A DNA stretch of 64,000 bases from Bog-159 sp963738345 (GCA_963738345.1 CAVTWI010000001.1:62001-126000); one strand, 5' to 3'. Positions 52,223 to 61,627 are shown, counted from the first letter of the stretch. The notes: a model not told the origin generated them from the sequence alone. Numbers and translations: made by a program.

Positions 52223-53287
52223 ATGAGACAACGATATTCCGATTACATGCATTGGGCCAAGACCCAAAGCCGCGCACCTTTTAATCTGGCCACCAGCGGC
52301 GTAGGGTCATTCCCGCTCGCCGAACTCCCCATCCAACCCGCCCTCGAAATCAATGGCGACAGCACCTATGGCTATGCCCCCTTGCAGCAGGCCATCGCCC
52401 GCAAATGCGGTGTCGATCCCGATTGCGTGGTGGCCGCCGCCGGTACGTCCCTGGCAAACCACCTGGCCATGGCTGCTCTCCTCGAACCCGGCGACGAAGT
52501 TCTGATCGAGCATCCCGCCTACGAGTTACTGGTTTCCACCGCGCTTTATTTCGGCGTCACCGTCACCCGATTCCCGCGCCTGCCGGATAATGGCTACGCC
52601 CTGGAACCTTCCGCCGTCCGGGCCGCACTGACGCCCAAGACCAAGCTGATCGTCATCACCAATCTGCACAATCCCTCCAGCGTACTTACCCCCGATCCTG
52701 TGCTTCGCGAAATCGGCAGCCTCGCCCGTAGCGTCGGCGCGTACGTCCTGGTCGATGAAGTCTATCTGGACGCCGTGTACGAAAACACGCCGCGCTCAGC
52801 CTTCCACCTCGGCCCGGAGTTTATCGTTACCAATAGCCTGACCAAGGTCTACGGCCTAAGTGGCCTGCGCTGCGGCTGGATCCTGGCCCAACCCGATCTG
52901 GCGCGCGCCATGTGGCGGCTCAACGATCTGTTCGGATCCATCCCCGCACATCCCGCTGAACTGCTCAGCCTCGCCGCCTTCGAACATCTGGATTTTATCC
53001 GCGATCGCGCCCGCCGGATCGTTGAAGCCGACCGCCTGCTGCTCCGCGATTTCCTCGATCGCCAGCCTGCCGTATCAGCGCCGCGCACTCCCTGGGGCAC
53101 CACCGTCTTCCCGCGCCTCAACGGGGGCGGCGTCGACCAGTTCCTTGCCCGCCTGCGCACGGATTACGAAACCAGCGCCGTCCCTGGACGCTTTTTCGAA
53201 ATGCCCGACCACTTCCGCCTGGGCATGGGTGTGAATACAGAGATGTTCCGCGAAGGCCTGCGCCGCATCGATCTCGCCCTGGCTTAG
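52223..53287 (+). CDS. PLP-dependent class I/II aminotransferase
   Basis: A fold-type I enzyme of 354 aa with the PLP-binding Lys in NSLTKVYGLSGLRCGWI, the Asp/Tyr pair in VLVDEVYLDAVY, the Asn in ITNLHNPSS, and a Tyr in the aromatic position (NGDSTYGYAPLQQAIARKCG). A C-terminal Arg (DHFRLGMGV) should bind the substrate carboxylate. It is one of the short MalY/PatB- or AspC-like enzymes; the exact substrate is unknown. It sits one base behind the permease gene, so both probably serve the same amino acid. Confidence 0.87.
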   Translation: MRQRYSDYMHWAKTQSRAPFNLATSGVGSFPLAELPIQPALEINGDSTYGYAPLQQAIARKCGVDPDCVVAAAGTSLANHLAMAALLEPGDEVLIEHPAYELLVSTALYFGVTVTRFPRLPDNGYALEPSAVRAALTPKTKLIVITNLHNPSSVLTPDPVLREIGSLARSVGAYVLVDEVYLDAVYENTPRSAFHLGPEFIVTNSLTKVYGLSGLRCGWILAQPDLARAMWRLNDLFGSIPAHPAELLSLAAFEHLDFIRDRARRIVEADRLLLRDFLDRQPAVSAPRTPWGTTVFPRLNGGGVDQFLARLRTDYETSAVPGRFFEMPDHFRLGMGVNTEMFREGLRRIDLALA

Positions 53288-53330
53288 CAGGGCCAGCCAA
53301 CCGTCAAACTAATTCGGCGTCTAACCAAAC

Positions 53331-55727
53331 ATGCTCGTGCCGCGCGTCTTTCGCAAAAGTCCGGGGTTTGCCCTCGCCGCTGTATTGGTCCTCGCCCTCG
53401 GGATTGGCGCCAATACCGCCATCTTCAGCGTGGTCTACTCCGTACTTCTGAAGCCTCTGCCCTATCGCGATCCAGCGCGCCTCCTTGTGGCCTTGCACGA
53501 AGGCCGCTATCCTGTCTCTCCCGCCGACTTTCTCGATTATCGAGCCCAGGTCCACGCTTTCGACCATCTGTCTGCCGCGCAAGCCTGGAGTGGATCGTTG
53601 ACCGGGGTCGATAAAGCCGAAGAGATTCCCGGACTGCAAGTCTCCGCGGATATGTTCGCCACCCTCGGCGTCCCTCCCCTGATGGGCCGCACATTCCTTC
53701 CGGGTGACGATTCACCCGGCGCGCCGCGCGTACTTGTCATCGCCCACGGCCTGTGGCAGCGTCAGTTTGGAGGCACTCCCAACGTCATCGGCCAGACCAT
53801 TCAACTCACCAACCAGTCCTATACCATCGTGGGCGTAATGCCGCCCCAGTTCCAATTCGCGCCCTTCTGGCAGACGCAAGCCGAAATGTGGACGCCGCTC
53901 GTTCTCGGCGACCGCGTGACCGATCGCGCCGGAAGTTCCCTCCGCCTGTTTGCGCGCCTCGCCCCGGGCGTCTCCCTGGCGCAGGCACAGTCGCAGATGA
54001 GCACCGTGGCCCGCCGTCTCGCCGTCGCCTATCCCCAGACCAATGCCAGCCTGGGAATCGACGTCGTTCCCCTGCAGGAAAAAGTCGTGGGCGCCATTCG
54101 CCCCACATTATTATTGCTGCTCGCCACCGTCATGTTCGTGCTGGTCATCGCCTGCGCCGACATCACCAATCTCTTCCTAACCCGAGCCGTGGCACGCCGC
54201 AAGGAGATCGCCCTCCGCCTGGCCATTGGCGCCAGTCGCCTGCGGATCATGCGCGAACTCGCCGCGGAAAGCCTGGGATTGGCCCTGCTTGGCGGAGCCG
54301 GCGGATTACTCCTAGCGCATTTCAGCCTGAAATTCCTGAGCGCCATGTTGCCCGCTGCCAGCCTTCCGCGCCAGCAGGAAGTCTCCATCGACGGCGCAAT
54401 TTTCGCCTTCACCCTGGTCGCTTCACTCCTGGTGGGTCTGGTCTCCGGACTCGTCCCAGCGCTGCAGGCCTCCCGCCTCGATCTGAACGATAGCCTCAAA
54501 GAGGGCGGACGCACCGCCACCTCCGGAGGCGGCCGCCGGACCCGCACTACTCTGGTCGTCGCCCAAGTATCGCTCGCCCTCGTACTGCTGGTCTGTGCGG
54601 GCCTGATGATCAAGACCCTGCGCAATTTGAACGTAGTGGATCCCGGCTTCGACCCGCGTAACTTGCTTTCGCTCCAGGTGCACGCGCCCGCCGCCTCTTA
54701 CGATACGCCCGCCAAACGTGTCGCGCTTTTCCAACAGGTCGAAGACCGTCTGGCCGCGATCCCTGGCGTCCATTCCGTCAGCGCCATCAACCACCTTCCG
54801 ATCGGCGGCGACATCTGGGCCCTGGGCTACGATGTGGTCGGCCGCCCCGCGCCTCCGCCCGGAAAGGAGTTGGGCGCCGTTTACCGCGTCATCCGACCCG
54901 GTTACTTCGATACAATGCGCATCCCCTTGCTTCGCGGCCGCACCTTCACCGCGCGCGACGACCAGCGCTCCCCCGCCGTCGTGATCGTCAACGAAGCCAT
55001 GGCGCGGCAGCAATGGCCCGATGGCGATCCCGTGGGACGCCAGATCGTGTTGCGCGAGCCCAACGAAGCGCCCCTCCAACTGACCGTGGTCGGCGTAGTG
55101 AAGAACGTCATCCAGTCGGACTGGACCACTCCAGCCGATCACGAAATCTATCTTCCATACCTGCAGCGTCCCGCTGCCTTCGGACTCACCGCGCTCACCT
55201 TCGTGGTGCGTACCGCGGTGGCTCCCGAGTCATTGGCCAAGTCCAGCGAATCCGCCGTGCGGACCTTGGACCGCACCATCCCCATCTCGCAGGTCGAGAC
55301 TATGCAGCGCGTGATCGCCGATAAGTTATGGCGATCCCGTGTGTCGGCCATGTTGCTGGCAGCCTTCGCGGCGATCGCCCTCGCTTTGGCCGCCGTTGGT
55401 ATCTATGGCGTGATCTCTTACGGGGTGCGCGAACGAACGCGCGAAATCGGCATTCGAGTGGCGCTCGGCGGCACGCGTGCCGGCATCATCCGCCTGGTGA
55501 TGCTCCAAAGCCTTAAGCCCGTCGCCGCCGGTGTCGCCCTCGGACTCTGCCTCGCAATTGCAGCTTCCCGCCTCGTCGTGACCCTGCTCTATCAGGTCAC
55601 CGCGACCGATGTGCCGACTTACATAGCGGTGAGCGCCGCGCTGATCGCCACCGGCATCCTCGCTACGTGCATTCCCGCGTGGCGCGCCATCCAGGCCGAT
55701 CCGCTATCTGCGCTGCGCCACGAGTAA
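53331..55727 (+). CDS. ADOP-type (duplicated orphan) MacB/FtsX permease
   Basis: The 798-aa protein has two MacB-like halves. The first (LALGIGANTAIFSVVYSVLL, a periplasmic domain, then RRKEIALRLAIGASRLRIMR and helices) ends near residue 395. The second starts GGGRRTRTTLVVAQVSLALV and ends in RERTREIGIRVALGGTRAGI plus helices. No ATPase is encoded nearby, the hallmark of acidobacterial duplicated orphan permeases. The N-terminus is slightly short relative to usual members (lacks ~10 residues before RVFRKSPGF). It may export an unknown compound using an ATPase encoded elsewhere. Confidence 0.9.
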   Translation: MLVPRVFRKSPGFALAAVLVLALGIGANTAIFSVVYSVLLKPLPYRDPARLLVALHEGRYPVSPADFLDYRAQVHAFDHLSAAQAWSGSLTGVDKAEEIPGLQVSADMFATLGVPPLMGRTFLPGDDSPGAPRVLVIAHGLWQRQFGGTPNVIGQTIQLTNQSYTIVGVMPPQFQFAPFWQTQAEMWTPLVLGDRVTDRAGSSLRLFARLAPGVSLAQAQSQMSTVARRLAVAYPQTNASLGIDVVPLQEKVVGAIRPTLLLLLATVMFVLVIACADITNLFLTRAVARRKEIALRLAIGASRLRIMRELAAESLGLALLGGAGGLLLAHFSLKFLSAMLPAASLPRQQEVSIDGAIFAFTLVASLLVGLVSGLVPALQASRLDLNDSLKEGGRTATSGGGRRTRTTLVVAQVSLALVLLVCAGLMIKTLRNLNVVDPGFDPRNLLSLQVHAPAASYDTPAKRVALFQQVEDRLAAIPGVHSVSAINHLPIGGDIWALGYDVVGRPAPPPGKELGAVYRVIRPGYFDTMRIPLLRGRTFTARDDQRSPAVVIVNEAMARQQWPDGDPVGRQIVLREPNEAPLQLTVVGVVKNVIQSDWTTPADHEIYLPYLQRPAAFGLTALTFVVRTAVAPESLAKSSESAVRTLDRTIPISQVETMQRVIADKLWRSRVSAMLLAAFAAIALALAAVGIYGVISYGVRERTREIGIRVALGGTRAGIIRLVMLQSLKPVAAGVALGLCLAIAASRLVVTLLYQVTATDVPTYIAVSAALIATGILATCIPAWRAIQADPLSALRHE

Positions 55728-55732
55728 CCACG

Positions 55733-56599
55733 TCACTGCGCGGGCCAGAACGGTTCCGCCGTAGCAATGAAATCCACGCGCGCCTCGGTCACGAAACCCT
55801 TGATCCATTGCGCGCAATCCTCCATGCCCGCCTGCTCGGAAGGAATGTGCCCCAAAATAATCAGCGCCTTGTGTTTGCCCTCGGCCGCCGCATCCGCGCC
55901 GTATTCGATGGTCTCCCATTCCAGTCCTTCGCCCATCACCAGGACTTCCACATCGTCCCGCTGCAGCGTATGCCGCTCGTCGGTGAAGCCGGGATAGCCT
56001 GGATTCAATGCCAGTTTGGTCACCCGCAATTTCGGATTTCCCACCACCCGCAGCGTCCGGATTCCCATCCGCTTCTTGATGCTGCTGGCTAAACTTTCCA
56101 CCGTGGTCTCCGGGATCGTAAACAGTTGCCCGTCACTCCCGTTCTGAAACTTCTGCCATCCCAACGCGCGGATCATTCCGGTTTGAATGCCATCCGGTTT
56201 GCGTTCATGCCAGTGGTCGTGAAAACGAAAAATCACCAGGTGATGTTTCTCGATGAACGCCTGCTTAGCGGCTAGCACCGCATCGCTCTCTCCCGCCAGT
56301 CCCGCCGTCTCGTCCAAGTGGCCGTAGAAGGTGGGTTCGTGCGTGATGATCAAGTTGTCGCCCGCCGCGGCCGCCCTTACCAGCACATCGTAAGTGGCCA
56401 TCATGGTCGTCGCGATCCCCGTCACAGGCGTGTTCGGATCGCCTGCCTTAAAGGTGTCCACCGTATCGGTGTGCCATGCCACGCCCACGTTTCTCTGAAT
56501 GCGCTCGATCACCTGCCGCGCAGTCAAACGATTCTGCGCCGCCGACGGTGCTTGCAGCAGCGCCCCTAAAAGCAAAGCACTCCATAACGTTCTGATCAC
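55733..56599 (-). CDS. Nif3-like dinuclear-metal protein with signal peptide
   Basis: After a signal peptide (IRTLWSALLLGALLQAPSAA) comes a Nif3/DUF34-like protein: VIERIQRNVGVAWHTDTVDT, DNLIITHEPTFYGHLDET, HLVIFRFHDHWHERKPDGIQ, ALNPGYPGFTD and LIILGHIPSEQAGMEDCAQW. The His and Glu/Asp residues in THEPTF, HDHWHE and the C-terminal GHIPSEQ are the expected metal ligands. Nif3 proteins are normally cytosolic GTP-cyclohydrolase-like enzymes, so the export signal is unusual. It is convergent with the ADOP permease gene. Confidence 0.8.
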   Translation of the reverse strand: MIRTLWSALLLGALLQAPSAAQNRLTARQVIERIQRNVGVAWHTDTVDTFKAGDPNTPVTGIATTMMATYDVLVRAAAAGDNLIITHEPTFYGHLDETAGLAGESDAVLAAKQAFIEKHHLVIFRFHDHWHERKPDGIQTGMIRALGWQKFQNGSDGQLFTIPETTVESLASSIKKRMGIRTLRVVGNPKLRVTKLALNPGYPGFTDERHTLQRDDVEVLVMGEGLEWETIEYGADAAAEGKHKALIILGHIPSEQAGMEDCAQWIKGFVTEARVDFIATAEPFWPAQ

Positions 56600-56611
56600 G
56601 ACCTGATCGTA

Positions 56612-56872
56612 TCAGAAGTCCAGTTCCACCTCGTCCACATAACACCAGCCCCAATCTTCACCCGGTTCAATCGACCGCATGATCGGATGCTTGGTCTTGT
56701 GAAAGTGCTTAGTGGCATGCTTGTTCTTCGACGAATCGCAGCAGCCCACATGGCCGCAAATAAGGCATAGCCGCAGATGGACCCAAGTGTCTCCCATCTT
56801 CAGGCATTCCTCGCAGCCCTTGGTATGAGGCTTGACGTCTTGTATCTGGTTCAGATGTGTGCAAGTGCTCAT
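56612..56872 (-). CDS. UBP-type zinc finger protein
   Basis: An 86-aa protein with the zf-UBP pattern: CTHLNQ, GCEECLKMGDTWVHLRLC, LICGHVGCCDSS, KHATKHFHKTKHPIM and EDWGWCYVDE. Nine Cys/His positions match the ubiquitin-binding finger of eukaryotic UBPs (C4, C20/C23, C36/C39, C44, then His at ~52, 56, 58 and 62). Bacteria lack ubiquitin; the domain may bind a protein C-terminus. Its ATG overlaps the stop of the histidine kinase gene (56869-56872), so it is part of the three-gene operon. Confidence 0.85.
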   Translation of the reverse strand: MSTCTHLNQIQDVKPHTKGCEECLKMGDTWVHLRLCLICGHVGCCDSSKNKHATKHFHKTKHPIMRSIEPGEDWGWCYVDEVELDF

Positions 56873-58290
56873 GAGGGGCCTCCCGCGTGCTGCGGCAATG
56901 GCAGCCGGATTTCAAAGCGCGTGTCGCCGGGAACCGATTCCACCCGGATCTCGCCGCGATTCTCGCGTACGATGCGAGCCGCTGTATCGAGGCCCAGTCC
57001 CGTTCCCTTACCCACGCCCTTAGTAGTAAAAAATGGTTCGAAAATGTGCTGCTGGACTTCCGGCGGAATGCCCGGACCGTTATCGCCGATTTCGATCAGC
57101 ATACTGTCCAGTTCGCGCGCCGTGCGGATCCGCAACTCTCCCTTGCCCTGCATGGCGTCTGCCGCATTATCGATCAGGTTGGTCCAAACCTGGTTCATAT
57201 CGCTGCCGCGCACGCATACCTTCGGCAGGCTGCGGTCGAAATCCAACTTCACATTGATCCCGTTCTTCAGCCGGTGCCGCAACATGGTCAACGTACTCTC
57301 CAGGCCCTTGTGGATATCCACTTCTTGCTCGGCCCCCTGATCCATGTAGGTGTACTCTTTAATCGCGCGAACCAGGTCCGAAATCCGGCTGGTGGAGTTT
57401 TCAATCTCTTTCAACAACCCGCCCACCGTAAGCGAGGCTGCCATGCGCCGCAGTAGATCGGGCACCACCTCTTGCGGGAAATGCGCCGACAGCCGCTCGA
57501 ACCATGATGCCTCGCATCCGGCATCCACCAGCGCCGGAGCCAGATCCCACGCGTGGGCTACCCCATGCTTTTCCAGGCACGCCGCAATGGCTTCCTCGCA
57601 ATCGCTGCGCTCGAGCGAATCGATTGGCGCCGAGTCGGCCGTATTCTGCGCCAGTTCCTTCTCCCAAACCGGAATCGACGTCCGCTGCTCCACAGTAAGC
57701 GGATGCGCGTCCAACCGCGCTGCCGCCTCGCGATAGGTTTGGATCGCCTCCCGCAGGCTCGCCACTGCACGCCCCGCCGCCGCTGCCGGATTATTCAGTT
57801 CGTGCGCCAAGCCCGCAGAAATCTTCCCCAGCGCCGCCATCTTTTCGTTCTGGTCTTGCAGCTTGGTGAAGTCCCGGATGCGGTCCGATAACACCCCCAC
57901 TAAGCGTTGCACCAGCACCGGCAACCGCGCCTGCATCTCCGGGAACCGCGCCGCCGGAAAGCACGCCACGCGCGCCGCAGTTACCGCGCGAATGGTAGCC
58001 GGAAAATGCGTCATGCGCGAATACGGCAGCATCCCGCTCACCGTCCCCGGCTTGAAAACGCGTGTAACCGTGTCCGCACTGGATGATTCCACGCGGATCC
58101 GCAAATCCCCCGACAGCACCACGAACATTTGGTCTGCGGGGCTGCCTTCGCTGATCGCCGTGTCCCCAGCCGACAGTTCCACAACAGTCATCTGCCCGGC
58201 CAGCCACTCGAGATCCTCCGCCGATAAATCGGCAAAGACGGGGACCGTCCTCAGCTCATCAGCTAACGTTGCTGCCGCTACGTTTCCCAT
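56869..58290 (-). CDS. Sensor histidine kinase with cyclic-nucleotide-binding domain
   Basis: The 473-aa soluble protein starts with a CNB domain (residues ~12-125; VPVFADLSAEDLEWLAGQM, AISEGSPADQMFVVLSGDLR). The kinase core follows: the H-box KISAGLAHELNNPAAAAGRA, an N-box in TNLIDNAADAM, a G1 box IGDNGPGIPPEV, and GKGTGLGLDTAARIVRENRG. The long insert between H-box and N-box (~residues 190-330) is atypical. There is no receiver; the partner is presumably the receiver fused to the oxidoreductase encoded 10 bases upstream. The CNB lacks a clear cyclic-nucleotide phosphate-binding Arg pattern, so the ligand is open. Confidence 0.88.
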   Translation of the reverse strand: MGNVAAATLADELRTVPVFADLSAEDLEWLAGQMTVVELSAGDTAISEGSPADQMFVVLSGDLRIRVESSSADTVTRVFKPGTVSGMLPYSRMTHFPATIRAVTAARVACFPAARFPEMQARLPVLVQRLVGVLSDRIRDFTKLQDQNEKMAALGKISAGLAHELNNPAAAAGRAVASLREAIQTYREAAARLDAHPLTVEQRTSIPVWEKELAQNTADSAPIDSLERSDCEEAIAACLEKHGVAHAWDLAPALVDAGCEASWFERLSAHFPQEVVPDLLRRMAASLTVGGLLKEIENSTSRISDLVRAIKEYTYMDQGAEQEVDIHKGLESTLTMLRHRLKNGINVKLDFDRSLPKVCVRGSDMNQVWTNLIDNAADAMQGKGELRIRTARELDSMLIEIGDNGPGIPPEVQQHIFEPFFTTKGVGKGTGLGLDTAARIVRENRGEIRVESVPGDTRFEIRLPLPQHAGGPS

Positions 58291-58300
58291 AACGAATCAC

Positions 58301-59973
58301 TCACGCTTTACTCAAATATTGATGCACAAACTGAATCGCGATCGAGCCTTCCCCCACGCCCGATGCCACCCGCTTCACCGAGCCATGCCGCACATCCCCC
58401 ACCGCGAAAATACCCGGCACACTGGTTTCAAGCAGCCCCGGTGGACGGTCGAGCGTCCATCCCTGCGGCGGCTTACCGTCGCGCATCAGCGCTTGCCCCG
58501 TAAGAATGAAGCCCTGCTTGTCCCGCGCCACCAGTCCATTCAGCCAATCCGTGCCCGGTTGCGCGCCAATGAATATGAATAGCGTACACGCCGCCACTTT
58601 TTCGCGCGTGTTGGTCCGTCCGCATTCGATGGTGATCTCCTCCAGGTGCTCTTCGCCGTGCACCTCCACCACCTGCGTTTGAAATTCCACCTGAATGTTC
58701 GCCGTCCGGCCGATTTCATCGATCAGGTACTGCGACATCGTGGCCGCCAGCGATTGTCCCCGCACCAACATCACCACCTGCTTGCCAAAGCGCGAAAAGT
58801 TCAGCGCCGCTTGCCCCGCGGAGTTGGCCCCCCCCACGATATAGACGTTATCGTCCTTGCAGGAAACCGCTTCCGTCGATCCGGCCCCGTAGTAAACGCC
58901 CGCCCCCGCCAACCGGTCCATACCCGGCACGTCCAGCTTGCGCCACTGCACTCCCGTCGCGATCAGCAGCGCCTCCGACGAAATCTCGCTGCCATCGGCC
59001 AGCGTCACCACCCGGTAGGGATCTTGAATGCTTCAAGCCCCACCGCTTCCTGCGGCGCCAGAATCTCCGCCCCAAAACGCCGCGCCTGGGTCACCGCTCG
59101 CCGCGCCAGATCGCTGCCGCTCAGCCCCGATGGAAATCCTAAATAGTTCTCGATCCTGGCGCTCAAACCGGCTTGGCCACCCGGCGCCTCCCGCTCCACA
59201 ATCACCGCGCGCAGACCCTCCGACGCGCCGTAGACTCCCGCTGCCAACCCCGCCGGACCGCCGCCCAAAATAATCAAATCGTATGACGCCGCACAAGCCC
59301 GCGTGTTCAGGCCGATGCGCGAAGCCACATCCGCGTGCGAAGGATCCGGCAGTTTGCTGCCATCCGCCAAAAGCACCACGGGGAAATGCCGCTCCTCCGG
59401 CGTGAGCGTCTCAAGTACCCGGCGTACCTCCGGATTGCCCTCTGCCGACTCCACATCCAGCCAGTGATACGGCACTTGGTTGCGCGCCAAGAATTCCCGC
59501 AATTCGTACGACCGTGGCGACCATCGCGTCCCCAAGACGCGCAATCCCTCGAACGGAGCGCGGTACGACCCCTGCCAATCGCCCAGCAAATCGTCCACTA
59601 CCGGATACAAATTCTGCTCCGGCGGATCCCACGGCTTCAACAAATAATGATTCAGTTTGATTTCGTTGATCGCCCGGATCGCTGCTTCCGTATCCGAATA
59701 AGCGGTCAACAGAACCCTTTTGGCATCGGGATACAACGGAATGGCGCGCGACAGAAATTCGATTCCCGTCATTTGCGGCATCCGGTAATCTACAAGAAAT
59801 AACGCCACCGTCTCGCCGCGCTGTTGCAGTTTTGCAAGCAGGTCCAAAGCCTCTTGCCCGGAATTCGCCGCGAGGATCCGGTAATTCGCCGCATATTGCC
59901 GCCGTAGATCCCGCTCCACGGCCCGCAAAACTTCGCGATCGTCATCAATCGTCAATAAAACAGGCTTAGCCAT
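58301..59973 (-). CDS. Receiver domain fused to thioredoxin-reductase-like FAD oxidoreductase, frameshifted
   Basis: From ATG 59973: a receiver domain (LLTIDDDREVLRAVERDLRR, D62 in LFLVDYRMP, LLTAYSDTE, YLLKPWD), then a glutaredoxin-like linker domain (VLGTRWSPRSYELREFLARN) whose cysteines are replaced by Ser. A flavoprotein disulfide reductase fold follows (YDLIILGGGPAGLAAGVYGA, IVGGANSAGQAALNFSRFG, GIFAVGDVRHGSVKRVASGV). The usual CxxC of thioredoxin reductase is absent (YYGAGSTEAVSC instead). A one-base loss near 59023 splits it. It is likely phosphorylated by the CNB kinase encoded next, giving redox output. Fusions of this kind are known in several phyla but poorly studied. Confidence 0.83.
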
Positions 59974-60044
59974 AGGCACACTAGACGCTGAAGTTTTCGA
60001 TGCGCGTAAAGCGCCGAAGGTCGCAGCGGGATACAATGATCTTG

Positions 60045-60458
60045 ATGCCAGAAGTTACCGGGATCGTCGAAACCTGTCTATATGTGGACGATCTGGAGCG
60101 CGCCGTCCGCTTCTTTGAAGATGTTTGCGAATTTAAGAAACTGATCGGCGACGAGCGTTTCTGCGCCCTCAACGTGGCGGATCGCGACGTCCTGCTGCTG
60201 TTCAAGAAGGGCGCCACTGTCGATCCCATCCCCACCCCGGGTGGCGTCATCCCGCCGCACAATGGCTCCGGAAACCTCCACGCCGCGTTTGCTATCCCCG
60301 CCGCTGCCGAGGCGGCTTGGCGCACGCGCTTGGAGCAGCATGGAGTTGTAATCGAAAGTACGGTCGACTGGCCGCGTGGCGGTCGCAGCATGTACTTCCG
60401 CGATCCCGACCAGCACCTCCTCGAGTTGATTACACCGGGCTGCTGGTCAATTTATTAG
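60045..60458 (+). CDS. VOC/glyoxalase-fold protein
   Basis: A 137-aa protein of the vicinal-oxygen-chelate superfamily with one domain made of two beta-alpha-beta-beta-beta modules: ETCLYVDDLERAVRFFEDV, NVADRDVLLLFKKG, NGSGNLHAAFAIP, RSMYFRDPDQHLLELITPG. Metal ligands are plausible: His in NLHAAF and Glu in LLELI. The start is placed at ATG 60045, since TACAAT (60032-60037) ends 7 bases before it; ATG 60036 is an alternative. Substrate unknown; members include glyoxalases, dioxygenases and thiol transferases such as FosB, noteworthy next to bshA. Confidence 0.8.
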   Translation: MPEVTGIVETCLYVDDLERAVRFFEDVCEFKKLIGDERFCALNVADRDVLLLFKKGATVDPIPTPGGVIPPHNGSGNLHAAFAIPAAAEAAWRTRLEQHGVVIESTVDWPRGGRSMYFRDPDQHLLELITPGCWSIY

Positions 60459-60463
60459 ACCCG

Positions 60464-61585
60464 CTAACCTAAAACTTCTTCGTAATATCGCTCGTATTGC
60501 GGAATAATTTTATCCGCGCAAAACCTGTCCGATGCCGTACGCCGTGCCGCTCGCGACAAACGGTCGTGCAACTCATCGTCCGTCACGATAGCCGTCACTC
60601 GTTCCGCTTGCGCCGCGATATCGCCCACCGCCTCCAAGTAACCGTCCACCCCGTGCGTGATCAACTCGGGAACCCCGCCTACCCGCGTCGCCACCGGGGG
60701 AACTCCGCAGGCCATCGCCTCCAGCGCGGCAAGCCCGAATGATTCCAACTCGCTAGGCATCAGCAAAGCGTGCGCTAGCGGAATGATCCGCTCCACATGG
60801 TTCTGCTTTCCCAGAAACGAAATATGCCGGTCGACCCCCAATTCCCGCGCCAGGTGTTCCGCCGGACCGCGCTCCGGACCGTCCCCCACCATCAGCAAAT
60901 GCACCGGCGCCCGCTTCACCACCTCCGCCACAATCCGCACGCAATCCTGCACCCGCTTCACCGGCCGGAAATTCGATACGTGAATCAGCAGTTTCCCTTC
61001 GGCCTGCGCATAACATTTCGCCATGGCCTTCTCGCGATCCGGCTTGTACACATCGCAATTCACGAAATTCGTGATCACCCGAATATCGTTCTTCACCCCG
61101 AACACATCCACCGTCTGCCGCCGCAAATATTCGCTGATCGACGTAATACCGTCCGACTTCTCAATCGAAAACTTCGTGATCGGAAAATAGGACCGGTCGG
61201 TCCCCACCAGCGTGATATCCGTCCCGTGCAGCGTAGTGATAAACGGTAGCCGCCGAACGCCCGCCAGCATGTCCTTCGCCAGCATCGCCGAAATCGAATG
61301 CGGAATGGCGTAGTGCACGTGCAGCAGATCCAGATTGTACGACTCCGCCACCTCCGCCATGCGCGAGGCCAGCGCCAGGCAGTACGGCGGATATTGAAAT
61401 AGAGGGTACGACGACACCTCCACCTCGTGATAATGAATGCCCGCTATCCCCGGATCCAGCCGGATGGGGTTCGCATAAGTAATGAAATGGACCTGGTGGC
61501 CGCGCGTGGCCAACTCCAGTCCCAGCTCCGTGGCCACGATGCCGCTGCCGCCGTAAGTCGGATAGCAAGTAATGCCAACGTTCAC
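60464..61585 (-). CDS. bshA: N-acetyl-alpha-D-glucosaminyl L-malate synthase BshA
   Basis: A GT4 glycosyltransferase (373 aa) with the BshA-specific start NVGITCYPTYGGSGIVATEL, then LLHVHYAIPHSISAMLAKDM, FITTLHGTDITLVGTDRSYF and TKFSIEKSDGITSISEYL. The C-terminal catalytic part has HVSNFRPVKRVQDC, MVGDGPERG and PSELESFGLAALEAMACGVP (E-x7-E motif). It joins UDP-GlcNAc and L-malate, the first step of bacillithiol synthesis. GTG 61585 is the start. BshB and BshC are not visible in this window. Length and motifs are complete. Confidence 0.9.
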   Translation of the reverse strand: MNVGITCYPTYGGSGIVATELGLELATRGHQVHFITYANPIRLDPGIAGIHYHEVEVSSYPLFQYPPYCLALASRMAEVAESYNLDLLHVHYAIPHSISAMLAKDMLAGVRRLPFITTLHGTDITLVGTDRSYFPITKFSIEKSDGITSISEYLRRQTVDVFGVKNDIRVITNFVNCDVYKPDREKAMAKCYAQAEGKLLIHVSNFRPVKRVQDCVRIVAEVVKRAPVHLLMVGDGPERGPAEHLARELGVDRHISFLGKQNHVERIIPLAHALLMPSELESFGLAALEAMACGVPPVATRVGGVPELITHGVDGYLEAVGDIAAQAERVTAIVTDDELHDRLSRAARRTASDRFCADKIIPQYERYYEEVLG

Positions 61586-61627
61586 ACCGCCAGCCTACCA
61601 CGCCGGGAGTTCCGCGCGAGCGTGGAA

